Positions 46,259 through 58,300 of a DNA stretch of 64,000 bases are shown one piece after another. A program made the position numbers and the translations under genes. The notes below the pieces were generated by a model. It did no database searches, was not told where the DNA came from, and was given only the letters and a program-made list of their open reading frames with translations. How positions within the stretch are numbered: position 1 is the stretch's first letter; each line of letters opens with the position of its first letter. This DNA is from Aquanectria penicillioides (Eukaryota; Ascomycota; Sordariomycetes; Hypocreales; Nectriaceae). The stretch lies in assembly GCA_003415625.1 (NCBI GenBank), contig PYIU01000003.1:3348001-3412000 (forward strand), in the 5' to 3' direction.

Positions 46259-47197
46259 ATGTGCGAGCCTCATTCAAATGGGGGACGGGGCGACACCTCG
46301 TCCTCCGGGGCATCCACGCATAACCACCAACCTCAGACCTCACAATCAACAATAACCACCACGGCTCCGACGGCTCCATCCCCTAATCCCGCCGTCGCCA
46401 CCACTACAGTCACTGGATCATGCAAACCAGACACAGCACCCTGTCTATCCTCGCCTCTCTCGCCCCCAACATCACCACCACTTTCATCATGCCAGGATAT
46501 TCCGTTTCGCCAGCAATACCCTATCGATATGCTCGCCTGTCAGCTCCGAAACCAGTCCTTGTTGCCTAAAAGACACGATTCGACACTAAATTTACCGGAT
46601 TCCTCTGCTGCTCTATCGCCAACCTCTCTTCCGGATGACGATATTTCATCCACGCGTATATTACCTGCCCACGACAGCTCCATGGCCTTGGCAATGGAGA
46701 TGGATGTCGACGGTGATGAGGGTGATCCAACAGGCTCTGCCATGCCCGATCGTACGCAACACCAAGCATATCCTAATGGTTTGGGAATAATGATTCCCAG
46801 CACACCTTTGACACCCTCTACCGTCATCCAGCCATCGCCATCCTCGACCAACCGTTCACCACCTCTTGAGGCTCGCACCGACAACACGGCCCAAACTCTT
46901 TATGGACCCGGTTTGGAAACGAACTATTCGGAGATTGAAGTCGACGAAGGCTATTGTGAAGACGACGACGATTTCTCGTGGATGGACTCGGTTGTTTCAC
47001 TCAGGGCAGCCAGCGCACCTGAGGGCATTAAGAAACGGTACAGTCTTCGATACAGGTCATCGAACGAGGCTGCTAGTCGGTGCAGAAACTCTGTTCATTG
47101 CCTTCCCAGGATGCGACGGCGTGACAAAAAGCGTAGCAGGCAATCCAGTTCTTTGGACTTGCCGCCTTCGGGAACCGCAATTGCAGCGGCGACTTGA
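46259..47197 (+). CDS. Hypothetical disordered protein, acidic then basic C-terminus
   Basis: A single-exon frame for 312 residues from the ATG at 46259 (MCEPHSNGGRGDTSSSGAS). The frame is open for another 132 codons upstream, but that stretch looks like pyrimidine-rich leader. Residues 1-90 are Ser/Thr/Pro-rich. An ordered acidic segment, NYSEIEVDEGYCEDDDDFSW, about 220-240, is followed by MDSVVSLRAASAPEG, then KKRYSLRYRSSNEAASRC and a strongly basic RMRRRDKKRSR near the end. I recall similar acidic-then-basic tails in uncharacterised Sordariomycete proteins, but no named family. The basic cluster could be a nuclear localisation signal. It lies 2.6 kb upstream of wetA on the same strand. A second frame at 46866-47246 overlaps the 3' part and is treated as a shadow. 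Confidence 0.65.
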   Translation: MCEPHSNGGRGDTSSSGASTHNHQPQTSQSTITTTAPTAPSPNPAVATTTVTGSCKPDTAPCLSSPLSPPTSPPLSSCQDIPFRQQYPIDMLACQLRNQSLLPKRHDSTLNLPDSSAALSPTSLPDDDISSTRILPAHDSSMALAMEMDVDGDEGDPTGSAMPDRTQHQAYPNGLGIMIPSTPLTPSTVIQPSPSSTNRSPPLEARTDNTAQTLYGPGLETNYSEIEVDEGYCEDDDDFSWMDSVVSLRAASAPEGIKKRYSLRYRSSNEAASRCRNSVHCLPRMRRRDKKRSRQSSSLDLPPSGTAIAAAT

Positions 47198-49797
47198 TGG
47201 TCTGCATCAAAGCGGACCAATGTTACTTTTCATCAAGACACTTTGAAGGTGTATATTATCAGCGCATGGGTCGGGTCTCGGCGTACAAGCAACAAGGCGA
47301 CATGCATGTGAGACCAACAAACCATTTGGGCGGCGTTCATACAGGATGAGACGGTTATTAGATTTTTTTTATTTGGGGCTTTTACACATTAACGAGGCAC
47401 ACGCCATCTTGGGACACGAAGATTATGGGGTTCTGGAAATGGCAGGAGATTTTTGCATTCTTTACGGCGTTGGGTCGTTTTCATGTTTCAACCAAACACT
47501 TGGAGTTTCGCGGGTTGCGTGCGTTCTTTTCATCATCAGAGGCGTCATATTGGTTTGGGGGTTGAAAGTACCGGATCTTGTCGATTTCCCGGGTACGGAG
47601 GCGCATCATCTGGTTTTGCTTGACACACAGGGTGCCTTTGAGGACAGGATCAGGGATCTGGAAGGGATTGGCGCTGTGTGACCAGGGGAGGTCAGGGAAC
47701 AAGAAATTTGTATGTATATCGGAACCACGTGTGCGCCATTTCGGTGCCACGCCACGACTCAGTCGTAAGCAGGGATAATGCGACGAATTGAGTGGCAACG
47801 CTGCAAGGTCTTTTTGCTGTCCCAAGGTGAATTGAGCGACAATGGTGGTGGAGGCGACCCCAGTTATGTACGCACGACATGCGTCTACCACGGCGGCAAC
47901 AAGTCTCATTGCACCGTGATTTGCAGGAAGCAAATTACGTCTGACATGAAGTAGTGAATGCTCGTCAGATAATTGAGATGTCAGGAATGACAAAGGAGCG
48001 TCACAATAATCGAAAGGGTCAGCGCTGATGGACTGACGCAGAGTATTCGTGCCTTGGGTAACCGCCAGCTTGTGCGGCGGGAGGTCACTCTAATAACAAT
48101 GGTGCTGGTCAGACATTCAATACATTCAATGACCCGCCAAAGGGAGAGTTTCACATCCCACCGGGACAAAAAGGGTTGGATGGGCAAGCTGGGGATTGAT
48201 TATTGGATGTTTTTTTTTTTTCCTCTTTCCTTTTTCTTTTGGCCCGCCTCGGCCGAGCCACGTTTGCAAGCGAACACATACGTACATGCATGCATAATAT
48301 ATGTAGGTAGCTCCATGTAAGGTGTATATATGTGTGTCATCGGAGCTGCAGAACACACCAACTCGCCGAGAACAACCGGGTCAACCGACAGCGCTCCCGC
48401 TGGAGTGGGCCCCGACGACAGGTCATGTCTGCGATGAAGGTCTCTGATGCATTTTACATGGGCGCAATCCCCAATATGGCATGATGAAAAAAATACAATC
48501 CAATCGTTGACGCGGCGATGCTCATTCTTGAAGTTGAGACATGGGGAGCCAACCATCATTTAAAGCCCCGAGGGAAGCCCTTCTCTTGCGCCTAGCGGCA
48601 TGAACGAGTGCCATATCTCGGGCCGTGAGGGAGCGGGGGGGGGGGGGGGGGGGCTTCGGGGGAAGAGAGGCATGTCAGGCCCGGGCGCTCGGTGGCTCCG
48701 CCCAGATAACCGCCCCACGATCGACGAAGCGAAGGTGACTAAGAGAGTTAGCGGGCCAGAGAGGCCAAAGCTTGATTCATGAGACGGCACAGCCATCGAT
48801 CGATCATGGATTGAAAGGCATTTGGGGGGCCCGAAGATTTCTAGAGGGGTCATGAGGGGTCTTCGCAATTGTTGAAGAGGTGAGACAGTCGATAAAAGAG
48901 CGAAACATCCCGAGGCATTCGCTTCGTTTCAACCATCATGGGCTATCGTCGCCGTTTGTCTTTCTTTCCTTTGGTCTGGACTCGCAACTGCGTACGCTCG
49001 AGTTACTATCAGCTCCCCGTAGCTTGCTGGAAGCGTGGAAGGCGACCTGGCTTCGTGCGTTCTGGCCACGGCGGGTCCGGCCAGCAAAGGCCTTGGGCGT
49101 CATCTCTACTGCGTCCCCTCCCCTCCCCCTCCCCCTCCCCCGAAGCTCCTTGTTGTATCTATACCCCCCGTACTGCTGTTGTCAAGGTCAGAAATGGGAG
49201 AAAGAATTGGGTGCCTGTCGCACAAAGGGATGGTTTGAGAAAGCCAAAACAAGAGCTATAGAGATCAAGTGCCTTTGTGTCTTGTGCTCGATCATCCACT
49301 CCAGTCCCGCCGTAGGTTTGGTTGGAATGCTCGTCAATAGCCCCGTGCATTCCTCCCATGGCCACAACCCAGGTCTGCCCACCTGGGCATCGTCTTTACG
49401 AGCCTGTTGGCACTACACGGCAACCGTTGCTGCGTTGGGCCACATACGTAGCTCCTTTCAGCCCACTAGGTGCTTGGTGTCTCGCCGGTTGCTGGTGTTT
49501 TGTTGTTGTCCATCAACGATGCAGCCGCACCGTTTTACTTCGACCTCGGATCACCCACTCCACCAAACTCTCTCACGATCCAAACTCCTGCTTCTCAGTC
49601 CCATTCAAGCTTGTTGGTGCTCATCTTGAACCTTGGTTATTTTTTTTCTTCGTCCGTCTCTCTCACCCATGCACCACCCGTACCCGTCATAATCGCCGCC
49701 TCGCCCGAAGCTCCTCCTCGTCCCATCCCGGCGACTACGCGAAATCGAACTCCATCAGCGACCATTCTTTTCGACGGCTCAGGTCAAATTAGAAACC
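47198..49797. other. Intergenic upstream of wetA
   Basis: About 2.6 kb with no convincing coding frame. It includes a run of about 18 G near 48636-48653 and a CCCCTC stretch at 49120-49140. The last 900 bp are C/T-rich and probably leader. Three candidate AbaA sites are listed separately. Confidence 0.55.
49324..49768. promoter_or_regulatory. Three CATTCY (AbaA-type) sites upstream of wetA
   Basis: CATTCC at 49348-49353 and CATTCT at 49763-49768 on the plus strand, and GGAATG at 49324-49329 (CATTCC on the minus strand). In Aspergillus nidulans, AbaA binds CATTCY and activates wetA. The motif is short, and about one chance copy is expected every kilobase counting both strands, so this is only suggestive. 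Confidence 0.3.
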
Positions 49798-50738
49798 ATG
49801 GCCTCTTGGACCCTGCCCTACCGGGTTGAGGCCGTGGACCGCGATCCCGGCTTCTGCTGGCAAGATATTGACGAAGCTCCAAACGATGGCTCCAATGACT
49901 TCTTTGGCCAGTTCATCAACTTTGACAGCGAAATGCCCTTGTCTTTGACCAATCCTCATGCAACGGATCCTTCGCTCCCTACAATGCCGGATTCGTTGTT
50001 GCTAGACCCGCCCTCTGAGTCTACAGCTTCATCTGGGGTCTCAACTGCAGGCGATGAGTTCGACTTTCTCTCCAGTAGCTCTCAAGTTGACCCGGTCTTA
50101 TCCGTGGGAGCTGCTACTCATGAGATTGATCCTCAACATTTGTCTATGGGCGATGATGGTATAGCTGACAAGCTAAACGGCGCGCCTTGGTCTTCAATTT
50201 CGGACCCGGAGCTACCTAGACTCGAGGGCATCTCACTGCGCTCACCTTCCAAGCGCATGCCCATCACCCAGCCGTCATCTCCCACCCCTCCCAGCACTGT
50301 TGTTCCCCGGAAGTCGAACAAGTTTGTAGAAGCTTTGTCTTCGACTATTCGCAAGGCTGGGAAGCTTCGTAAGAGCCGGAAGAGACCTGTAGGAGAGGAC
50401 CGTCCAGATTCTCCAACCATGGAAAACCCTCCCCGAGCTTTGAGAATGCAGGCATTCGAGTTTGGGAACAACAACGAAGGATTTCCACCATCACCATCAG
50501 CAAACCCAGACAATGGAGGGTTCGTCCACGGATACTGCGATGATCCCTTTGGCGAGATCCCGCCACCACCCCCAGCGAACCAACTCCGCTACTTCAGTAC
50601 CAATGGTATTCAGACTCCTGCCGAGTCTCCCGTGGTTGCATCTGAGCCTAGTAGCTATCAAGGCGACCCGAACAACTGGCCCCTTCAGGTCCAACCACAG
50701 GTCCAGCAGCAGCAGCCTCAACAGCAACAGCAGCAGCC

Positions 50739-50801
<63 letters not shown>

Positions 50802-51663
50802 TCAACAGCATCAACAGCATCAACAGCAACAGCATCAACAAGTACCACCGCAGCAAATTCAACAGCAGCAGCAGCAGCAGCCACAGGGCATTCCGGCGTC
50901 TGAATCAGAGTCATGGCCTGGTGCTGATTACATGGCTCACCACCAGAGTGCTGGGTGGTGGGATCTGAACCTCCTGAGTCAGAACGGCGAGTATATGGTC
51001 GACCCGCAACACCAACAGCAGAAGCATGCCAGTATCAACATGGCCATGCATGCACAACATGCTGAGCTTCCTTATGAATACCAGGCCATGCCAGATGCAA
51101 GTGCTGCCGGTCTCATGATTCACGTGCCCCAGCCACGAGCCGGAGGCCCAACCGTTGCGAACGATATCGCCGTCAATGCTCAGACATACCTCCCGCCGCC
51201 GCCTCCCGTCCCGCAAGGCGGCCCAGTTGATCGACAACACCGCCCTCCACGAGCCCCTTCGTCTGGAGCCCGTCATCTATCTTGCTCGCCGATTCGAAAG
51301 TCTCGAGCACCTTCAGCATCGCCTCAACCAGCTCATTCGCGTCACAGCTCCGGCGGATCAATCAGGTCGACCCGAAGCGCTTCAGGAAGAGGCATGGTCC
51401 CCGGAACGCCAACTGCGATGCGAAAACAAAGGCGATCACGGGAACCCAGCGGGGGCGGTGAGATCGGCTTTGTCAACTTTACCCCCAATGATGGTAGTCT
51501 TCTCATGACGGGTGTGGCGCCGAGCGGCAGCTCCAAGACCAAAGCAAGGCGAGAGCGCGAGGCAATGGAGCGACGACGAAGGCTGAGCGAGGCCGCTCTG
51601 AAAGCAGTGCAGGCGGCTGGTGGTGACGTTGATAAGTTGATGGAGCAAGGCTTTGCCATCTGA
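49798..51663 (+). CDS. wetA: Conidial maturation regulator WetA
   Basis: A single-exon gene for 621 residues. The C-terminus is the WetA/ESC1-type conserved region: GFVNFTPNDGSLLMTGVAPS, SSKTKARREREAMERRRRL, then SEAALKAVQAAGGDVDKLME (about 557-619). A second conserved patch is SSTIRKAGKLRKSRKR near 180-197, and SPIRKSRAPSASPQPAHSRH lies before the C-terminal region. The N-terminus, with DPGFCWQDIDEAPND and FFGQFINFDSEM, also fits WetA. WetA acts last in the BrlA-AbaA-WetA cascade, controlling spore-wall completion, trehalose storage and dormancy. The Gln-rich run at residues about 303-357 is unusually long and coded by mixed CAG/CAA. A long leader precedes the gene. Nearby genes have no established link to conidiation. 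Confidence 0.92.
50704..50868. repeat. CAG/CAA repeat coding poly-Gln in wetA
   Basis: About 55 codons, nearly all Gln with a few Pro and His. CAG and CAA alternate in the centre, so the DNA repeat unit is a hexamer, which should be more prone to length change than mixed codons. Confidence 0.95.
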
Positions 51664-53071
51664 AAGGCACCCTTTCCCAGCTCTCAGGGTCAATCGTCAG
51701 TCTCATCGGCTTTCAACCCATGTCCAGGTCCATGAGCGTTCAATGAAGAATTCGGTAATTCGGATGCCGCTTTTGGAATTCCGCAATGCGTTGCGGAGGT
51801 GTTGAAGGAGTCAAGATTGGAAGATCGTTTACAGCGTTGTATTTTTACGTTTCGGCACCTCCTTCTATTCCCCTTTTTTATTTTCTATTTTTTTTTCTGA
51901 AACCTGAGGTAGCTCAGCTATCTGCTTCTTGGCGCACTTGCCTCCTGCGGAATCTTCTTACAATCCCCTATGTCCGTGTCCCCAAAGCGGGATGCAGAAG
52001 CCACAGGCTCGTTGAGCTCTCTGGTTTTCTCCTTTGGGAATACCTTCCTTGTATCATAACTCATCCGACTATCGCCTTGTTGGCTCCGCTTTCCTTTGTT
52101 GGCATTTGGTGCGATGGATGGAGGTCAAATGATCCAAGGTAATACTATGCGGAATATGTAAGATGAAGGCGGATGGGTGTGAGGTAGTATTTGGGGAGGG
52201 ATGGAGGAACATGAATGGGATGGGCTGGGAGGACTGTGGGAATGACTCTACTCGTACGGAATCGAGGATGGAGACACCAAGTCATCTCAAGTCATGGATA
52301 GATTCCTTTCTTCATGGATAAAGCCGTCCCGGCAACCTTTAATTGACGGGACAACTTTAGCTACTATTATTATACATGCCATAATCAGAACTCGTATCAA
52401 TGAATCAAATCCAGTGGTGCAAGGTGCCTTTCGCCACCAGCTTCAGCCAAGAATGAAGCTATTGTATCCTTCGGACGATATTCACAGAGCCATCAAATTG
52501 TTTGGTGTAAAACACAGAATATTTTTCATTTGGGTTAGGTGATATTCGCAGCTATTCTTCCTTCGATATCTGACCATTCCTAGGTCGTATCTTCTTTCCC
52601 TCTTATTCATCTTCCCTTGGATAGCCTTCCAAGCCAAACCCAGTCCAGCTGTATGAAAATGTCCCTCCATTCCCTTAACTTTCCCATATTGATTTATATA
52701 CACAGCTAAAACACTTGTAGGAAGAGCACAAGGGTTTGATGTTCACCAACGCCAAGTCTCGTCGCAGACGCCGTCGTCATGCCTCCGATATAAGAAGCCA
52801 ACCCAAAAAGACAAAAAGTAGTAAAAAAAAAAAAGAGGGACAGAGCGATCTCGACATGATCTTGCTCATAGCTTGAGTTCGCGTCGATTAGCAGGGTATC
52901 TGCAATTTGGGCCATACCCAAAAAAAAATGCCCGTACGCAAAACCGCATCAAATTCCTCCAAAAATAGAATTGCATTTAATGCAAACCCAGCTCATATGC
53001 CGGCCAAAGTAGATTGAGAATTCATCATCAGGAAATGAGACCAGGACGAGCGTGTCCTTAAATTAATTCAT
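51664..53071. other. Convergent 3' regions of wetA and the Flc-like gene
   Basis: About 1.4 kb, T-rich on the wetA side. No open frame is convincing. It holds the two 3' untranslated regions. Confidence 0.55.
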
Positions 53072-55393
53072 TTAGTGGTCATAACCGGCACCACGTTGCC
53101 AGGGGCTGTTGTATTAAGTTAGATGATAGCTCTATACTGCACAAAAAGCCCAAAGTAACTTACCTAGCGTTGTTCTGTGATCGGTATGCACTAGCAGGGC
53201 TTGGGGTATGCTGTTGTCGTTGCTGGCTGAGAGGCGAGCCTGATGACTGGTAGGGGCTTGGAGAAGCAGTGCGGAATGGGCTCTGGGGTCGTTGCCCATC
53301 AGCGGGGAATAGAGGCATGGATGGGTTGACGGGAGATCTAGGTGGGTTGTTGTCACCACGGTGGAAAGAAGACTGAGATGGGTTGTTTAGGTGGTTCATC
53401 TCGGCCCGTCTTCGAACGCTCTCAGAGGACATAGAATCGTCATCCTCAAGATCCAGGTGCGACTTGTGATAACCAGCCTTGTCACCTCGGGCAGTGGCCG
53501 CAAGGGCATCCAATTCAGTGGTCGTGGTGAGCTGAGTCTGAGACTTCATGAATGAGGCACGATCGTCTGCCATGAATTGATATCGTGCGTCGGGGTTCTT
53601 TCGGAAGAACACGAAGGTGGTCGACACAATGACCATAATCAGGAGAATGAGCGCGAAGGCGGCGTTCATGATGAAGAGGAACACGCCAATAATACCGATA
53701 ACGAGCTTGGGAAGGCCGAAGACGTTGGTGAAGATGAGAAGGAAAATAGCGTTCAGGAAGTTGATAACGCAAATTGCAATGTTGAACGAGTTGGTGCTCT
53801 TGTCCATCCAGGGTCGGAGGACCGAAACTCCAATCAGAGCAGCCGCCTCAATAATAATGAAGCCAATGGCCTGGGCAACGGAGGTTTTCTGAGATAGAGC
53901 AACAAGGCACGCCTTAATGAAGGTATAGATCAGGACAGGAACAATGAAGTAGTAAGCCGAGGCTCGGAACTGAACGTAGAGAAACCCCCACTTGTTCAGG
54001 CACTGAGGATCCGAGAAGAGAATGTACGCAGGGTTGCGGTGCATGGTGACGGAGCGGCGAGCGATGCGGATAACCTTGAAAGCTCCCCAGGCGAGGGTAA
54101 TGGTCATGCCGAAGAAGAAGAAGACGGCGAGGACAATTTCAGCGGCGGAATCGTGCTGAGTAAACTCCCAGAGGCAAAGAATAGCCATCTGCGGGTAACC
54201 GATAAGAGTAAGGCGGAACAAAATACCCTTGAGGACGGTGAGCCATCCGTTACGGAACTCGAGGAACTTGTCGCTTGCCATCATCTTGCGTTTGACGAGG
54301 AGCTCACAGATACCCTTGAATGCGGCAATGACGAGAATAGTAACGACGACGAAAACGCAGAAGAAGGTCAGACCAGTCATGAAGAGGTTTGTGGACTCGA
54401 TCTGGGCTTTGAAGGCAACACGTTGGATGCCATAGACGAGATAACTGCCGGTGCTAGTCTTCTCATTACCACGTCGGGCGAGATGGTGGATTTGCCGGGG
54501 CAGCATTGCAGCACCACGTTTATACAGGCTGAGGCCGGATTCCGCGAGTCCAAGACTTCGCTTTTGGACTTCGACAGAGACCTTGGAAATGGTGTCGAAA
54601 AGTGTCGAGGGCGTGCCACCAGTGGCTCGCTGATACCAAGTGAAGATCGATTGCATGAAACCGACACGGATAATTCCCATAGACCACTGGAAATCCTGGG
54701 TCCATGCCTGGACAATTGGGGCAGGTGTACACTGGTGAGACCAAGAATGGCCTGGGCCTGGAAGTAGCCGAACAGAGAGAGCGAGTTGGATGCGACGTGA
54801 GAGGCTGTGTTTGAGTGGCCAAGGCCGGAAACAATGGCAGAAGCGATGAGGCCTAGGCCTGCGATGATGGCAGTAGCCCACTTGATACCAAGCAAGTTGA
54901 CGGTCTTGCCGTTAGAAACATCGGCTTCAACGCAGGCCACACTCTCGCCCGTACTGGTCAAGTTGACGTAAACGCGGACGGTAGCGTCGAGATCGGGAAC
55001 ACTGTAGGCGATTCCGGGAACCTTGGCAAGGGCGTCTTTGCTGACAGGGAGGTTAAACTGGAAGGGAATCTTGCCGGCTACCATGGGGCAAAGACCGGCG
55101 AGGCCCATATCACATGGGTTTACAGTTTGTCGGAGGATACGATAACCATAGGCGTCAATGGCAAGGTCGAAAACGACCTTGCCTTGAATCGACGAAGTAA
55201 CAACGACATTGACGTGGGCTGAGCCGTTGTTAGGAGTGAAAACGACGTTGAACAGACTGGCAGTGAACCCGGAGTTGGCTTGACAACTGTTGAGCGAGGT
55301 GGACGTAAGCATCTTTTCTCCCGAGGCGGGTGTCGTCATGAACGCCGCCATCGACACCAACACCACCATGGGCTTCCTTAGTATGGACCACAT
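53072..55393 (-). CDS. ML-like/TRP-like membrane protein, Flc family (one-base frame defect)
   Basis: Flc proteins are polytopic fungal membrane proteins tied to FAD or haem transport, calcium homeostasis and wall integrity. Exons are 55393-53164 and 53105-53072; intron 53163-53106 starts GTAAGT. The last exon gives the family ending SPWQRGAGYDH. Residues 1-25 form a signal peptide. An ML-like luminal domain follows to about 170 (CQANSGFTASLFNVVFTPNN, NPCDMGLAGLCPMV), then a span with ATAIIAGLGLIASAIVSGLG, then at least eight further hydrophobic segments and a Ser/Pro/Gln-rich cytosolic tail. At 54718-54721 the frame breaks: ILGLTSVHLP and PIVQAWTQDFQWSMGIIRVG are in different frames although they abut in the family. 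One extra C in the CCCC run restores 754 residues. There is no room for an intron there. Confidence 0.87.
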
Positions 55394-58300
55394 CGTGACG
55401 GATGGGTTTGACGGTCCTCGGTAGTAGTTTTTACCAGAAAGTGAATGGCTTCTCCCTGCGAGAGTAGTCGTGCTGTGGGTGGTTGTGGGTGATCAATCAC
55501 CTGGTCGTCGAAAGCGGATCGTTCGGAATATAGGCAATGATTTCGTCTATTTCCTTCTTATGAAACGGACAATCCAAACAATTCGGATTGGTGATTTAAA
55601 TGCAGGAAATGGGTGACGGCGTAAAAAGGCGTGATCGTGAAGTGGCAGGAGGCTGGCGTTTTTGAGAGTCGTGACGTGGGATCGCAGTACCAATGGCGAG
55701 TAAACGAGGGGAATCCGCCAGGGCGACTAGACAGGGAAGCGAATTGAGAAAATGAAGCAGAACCGAGGAAATTTGTTAGCGAACGGTCGAGGGCGATATC
55801 CTCTCCGCGACGAGGCGTGGCTTCGGGCGGCAGCGTCGTCGTCGTTGCGTTTGTTGACGGCGGTCGCGGGTGAAGTGGTTGGATTCTGTGGGGGGGTGAG
55901 GTGTGAAGTAGGAGGAAGGGAAAGAATGGGAAGTGGAAAGTGCAATGCAGGTTAGAAGGAGGAGGATGATCCGGAAGGGAGTGGCGGAACTGAGGGCCAG
56001 GGAACCTGGAAGGTACAACCAAGCACGCGAGGAGACGAGGTCTCCAGTCGCAAATAGTTTGTGGCCCGTGTACTCCGCTGTACTTCCCACTGTGGAGGGG
56101 GGGGGACAAAGAACGAGCGAGCAGCGGTGGAACGGGCTTGGATTGGCTTGGCCTAGTTTGGACTTGGGCTCTTTCAGGTAGGGACTGCAGTGAGAAAGGG
56201 GAATCATTTGGTAGGTGTGGGTGACAGGTATTGAGAGTGTGGCGGAATGGACACGGCACCGCAAATTACGGCACACAGCTGGCACTGGGGGCTGTCCAAG
56301 CAGGAGGGCCAAGAAGCCAAGGTACACGCTGGTAGCTTGTCTTGGAGCGACCGGGGCCAAGTCAAGTAGCGTCAAGATCCGCAGGCTGTGCAGTACTTGG
56401 AATGCAGGCACAGTCCTGGGGGTCCTCAAGTCCATTGGCTCGTCGCCGAGGGCGGCAGGGGTCACGATCTCGTATCCGCCCTAACAGAGATACCTGGGGG
56501 TTACCTGTCAAACTCTAGGTTTACCCCCTGATCAAGCTGGATTGAACTTTTTCCAGGCAGGATTGAGAAGCGACTAGCCTTGGAGGTGAGCGCGCCCACC
56601 CAGGCCAGTAAGTTTAGTGAGGTAGTTTTTTTTTTTTTTTAAGCGTATTTGGTCAACGGTACGATGACGATTTTTCATAGGGGCTTGAGGTGGGAACCGA
56701 GCAACTTCGTTTGGGGGTACATTGCAGGTCCACACGCATCCGTCATGCTGTGTACCTAGCCAACACAGATGACGGCAGCAACGCAATACGATGGGATACG
56801 ATGCGCTTGCGATACAATATGACACGGGGTGGTCGGCGAGCAAACGATCCGGTGTCCAACGAGACAGCAAGCCCGTGATCCACGGTACCCGAACCGGTCG
56901 GTTATGGTTGAGAGACACTCATCGCAAGAGAATGTGTGTTGTCCGGCGCTCGTTGAGTGCAATGTGTGACATTCCCGTTTTGGCTTTTGTCTGTCCCCCG
57001 ATTAGATCCTCTGACCTACCTCCTACATGAGACTCAACCCATTCACCCACGTCACAGGACGGATGGGACCGTCGCAAAATCATGTCTCTCTCAATCCAGT
57101 CCCTGTTTCCACGGCAAAGCCAAACAAGGGGAAAATCTACTCTTGCCAGCCATCCACCGTCCACCGCACCCAAGCCTCTCTTGGCTCTTGGCCAGCTCTG
57201 GCATATTTCGCTTTTTCAATGAACCTAATGGTTGAATGCGCCGTGGCCCATTTCGCATCTATCGCTGGTGGAGTTTCCAAGACCCAAGCCTCAAGCATAC
57301 GTACGCTGTTCAAATGAACAACCAGGCCAAAGCGAACCCGAGCCGTTGACGATCGTGACCTCATGTTGTGGTGGAGGTCATCAGCAACACCCTCGCTCGA
57401 CACCATCACGCTCGAGGCGCCTAATAATTTACAAGAAAGACCGCCCACCTCAGATGCCAACTCCACCCCGGACCGTCGCCCGCTTTTTACCAGCACCCCG
57501 GCCAGGCAAGACCTGGAGGCTTGCACAGCCCCCCTTGGTAGTGCTGCCGGTCCCCGAACGTCACGCTACCCCTGCTTTCCAGCGCTCGCCCTCTCTCACG
57601 AGCCCGTAGTTCCGATGCGAAAAATCCAGGGCTGAGGCACGGCTCGGTAGGGGGCAGAAAAGCCAAGTCTCAAGGTCGATGGGTCTTGATGGGTCCGGCA
57701 ACCGACCTTAATGTGCGATGGGCCATGTCGCTTCCGAGGGCTGAGGCGAACAAGAGCATCGCCATTATTCGTTCGTATAGCATTCGTATGCCAAAGCACC
57801 AAACAGGAAAACTAAGAAGGAAAAAGAAAAAGTCTTCCCCAGGTCAGCTTGCTTACTGCCCCTGTGCCATGGATACCTTTTTCTCGCCGTCGCCGCCCAT
57901 CGGCGTGCCCGCCTGTGCCCACCAGGTGGTTAAACGGGGGGAATAGCCGGTTGGTGGCCCTGTCGGACCCAAAAGGGGAGGCGGGAAAACGGGGGGGGGG
58001 AAGAGCGCAGGAAAACGAACAGAACCGGATCCAAAGCAGGAATGCAATCCCAATCGTTTTCATGTCGGTGTGTCGATTCATTCCTCTTCACGTGCAGCGA
58101 CTTGGCAGATACAAAGCCCATGGCACTCATGAAGATCAATCTATCGCCAACAACTAACAGCAGTGCAAGCATACGAAAAGTCCATCCCAATGCTGCAACG
58201 TGTTGATGACGCTCAGGGTCCATCCTTGCACCCATCAGCGCTGGTTGGCTCGCTGGCTTGTGAGGCGCCCCTCCTGGTTGTCACTGGACCTTGGGGCGAC

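Noticed and set aside
54690..54740. Programmed -1 frameshift as explanation for the Flc-like break
   Set aside because: The CTG-CCC-CAA context is not a canonical slippery heptamer and the family has no known frameshifting; a missing base is simpler.
54039..54767. 242-residue plus-strand frame across the Flc-like gene
   Set aside because: Antisense shadow of well-supported coding sequence.
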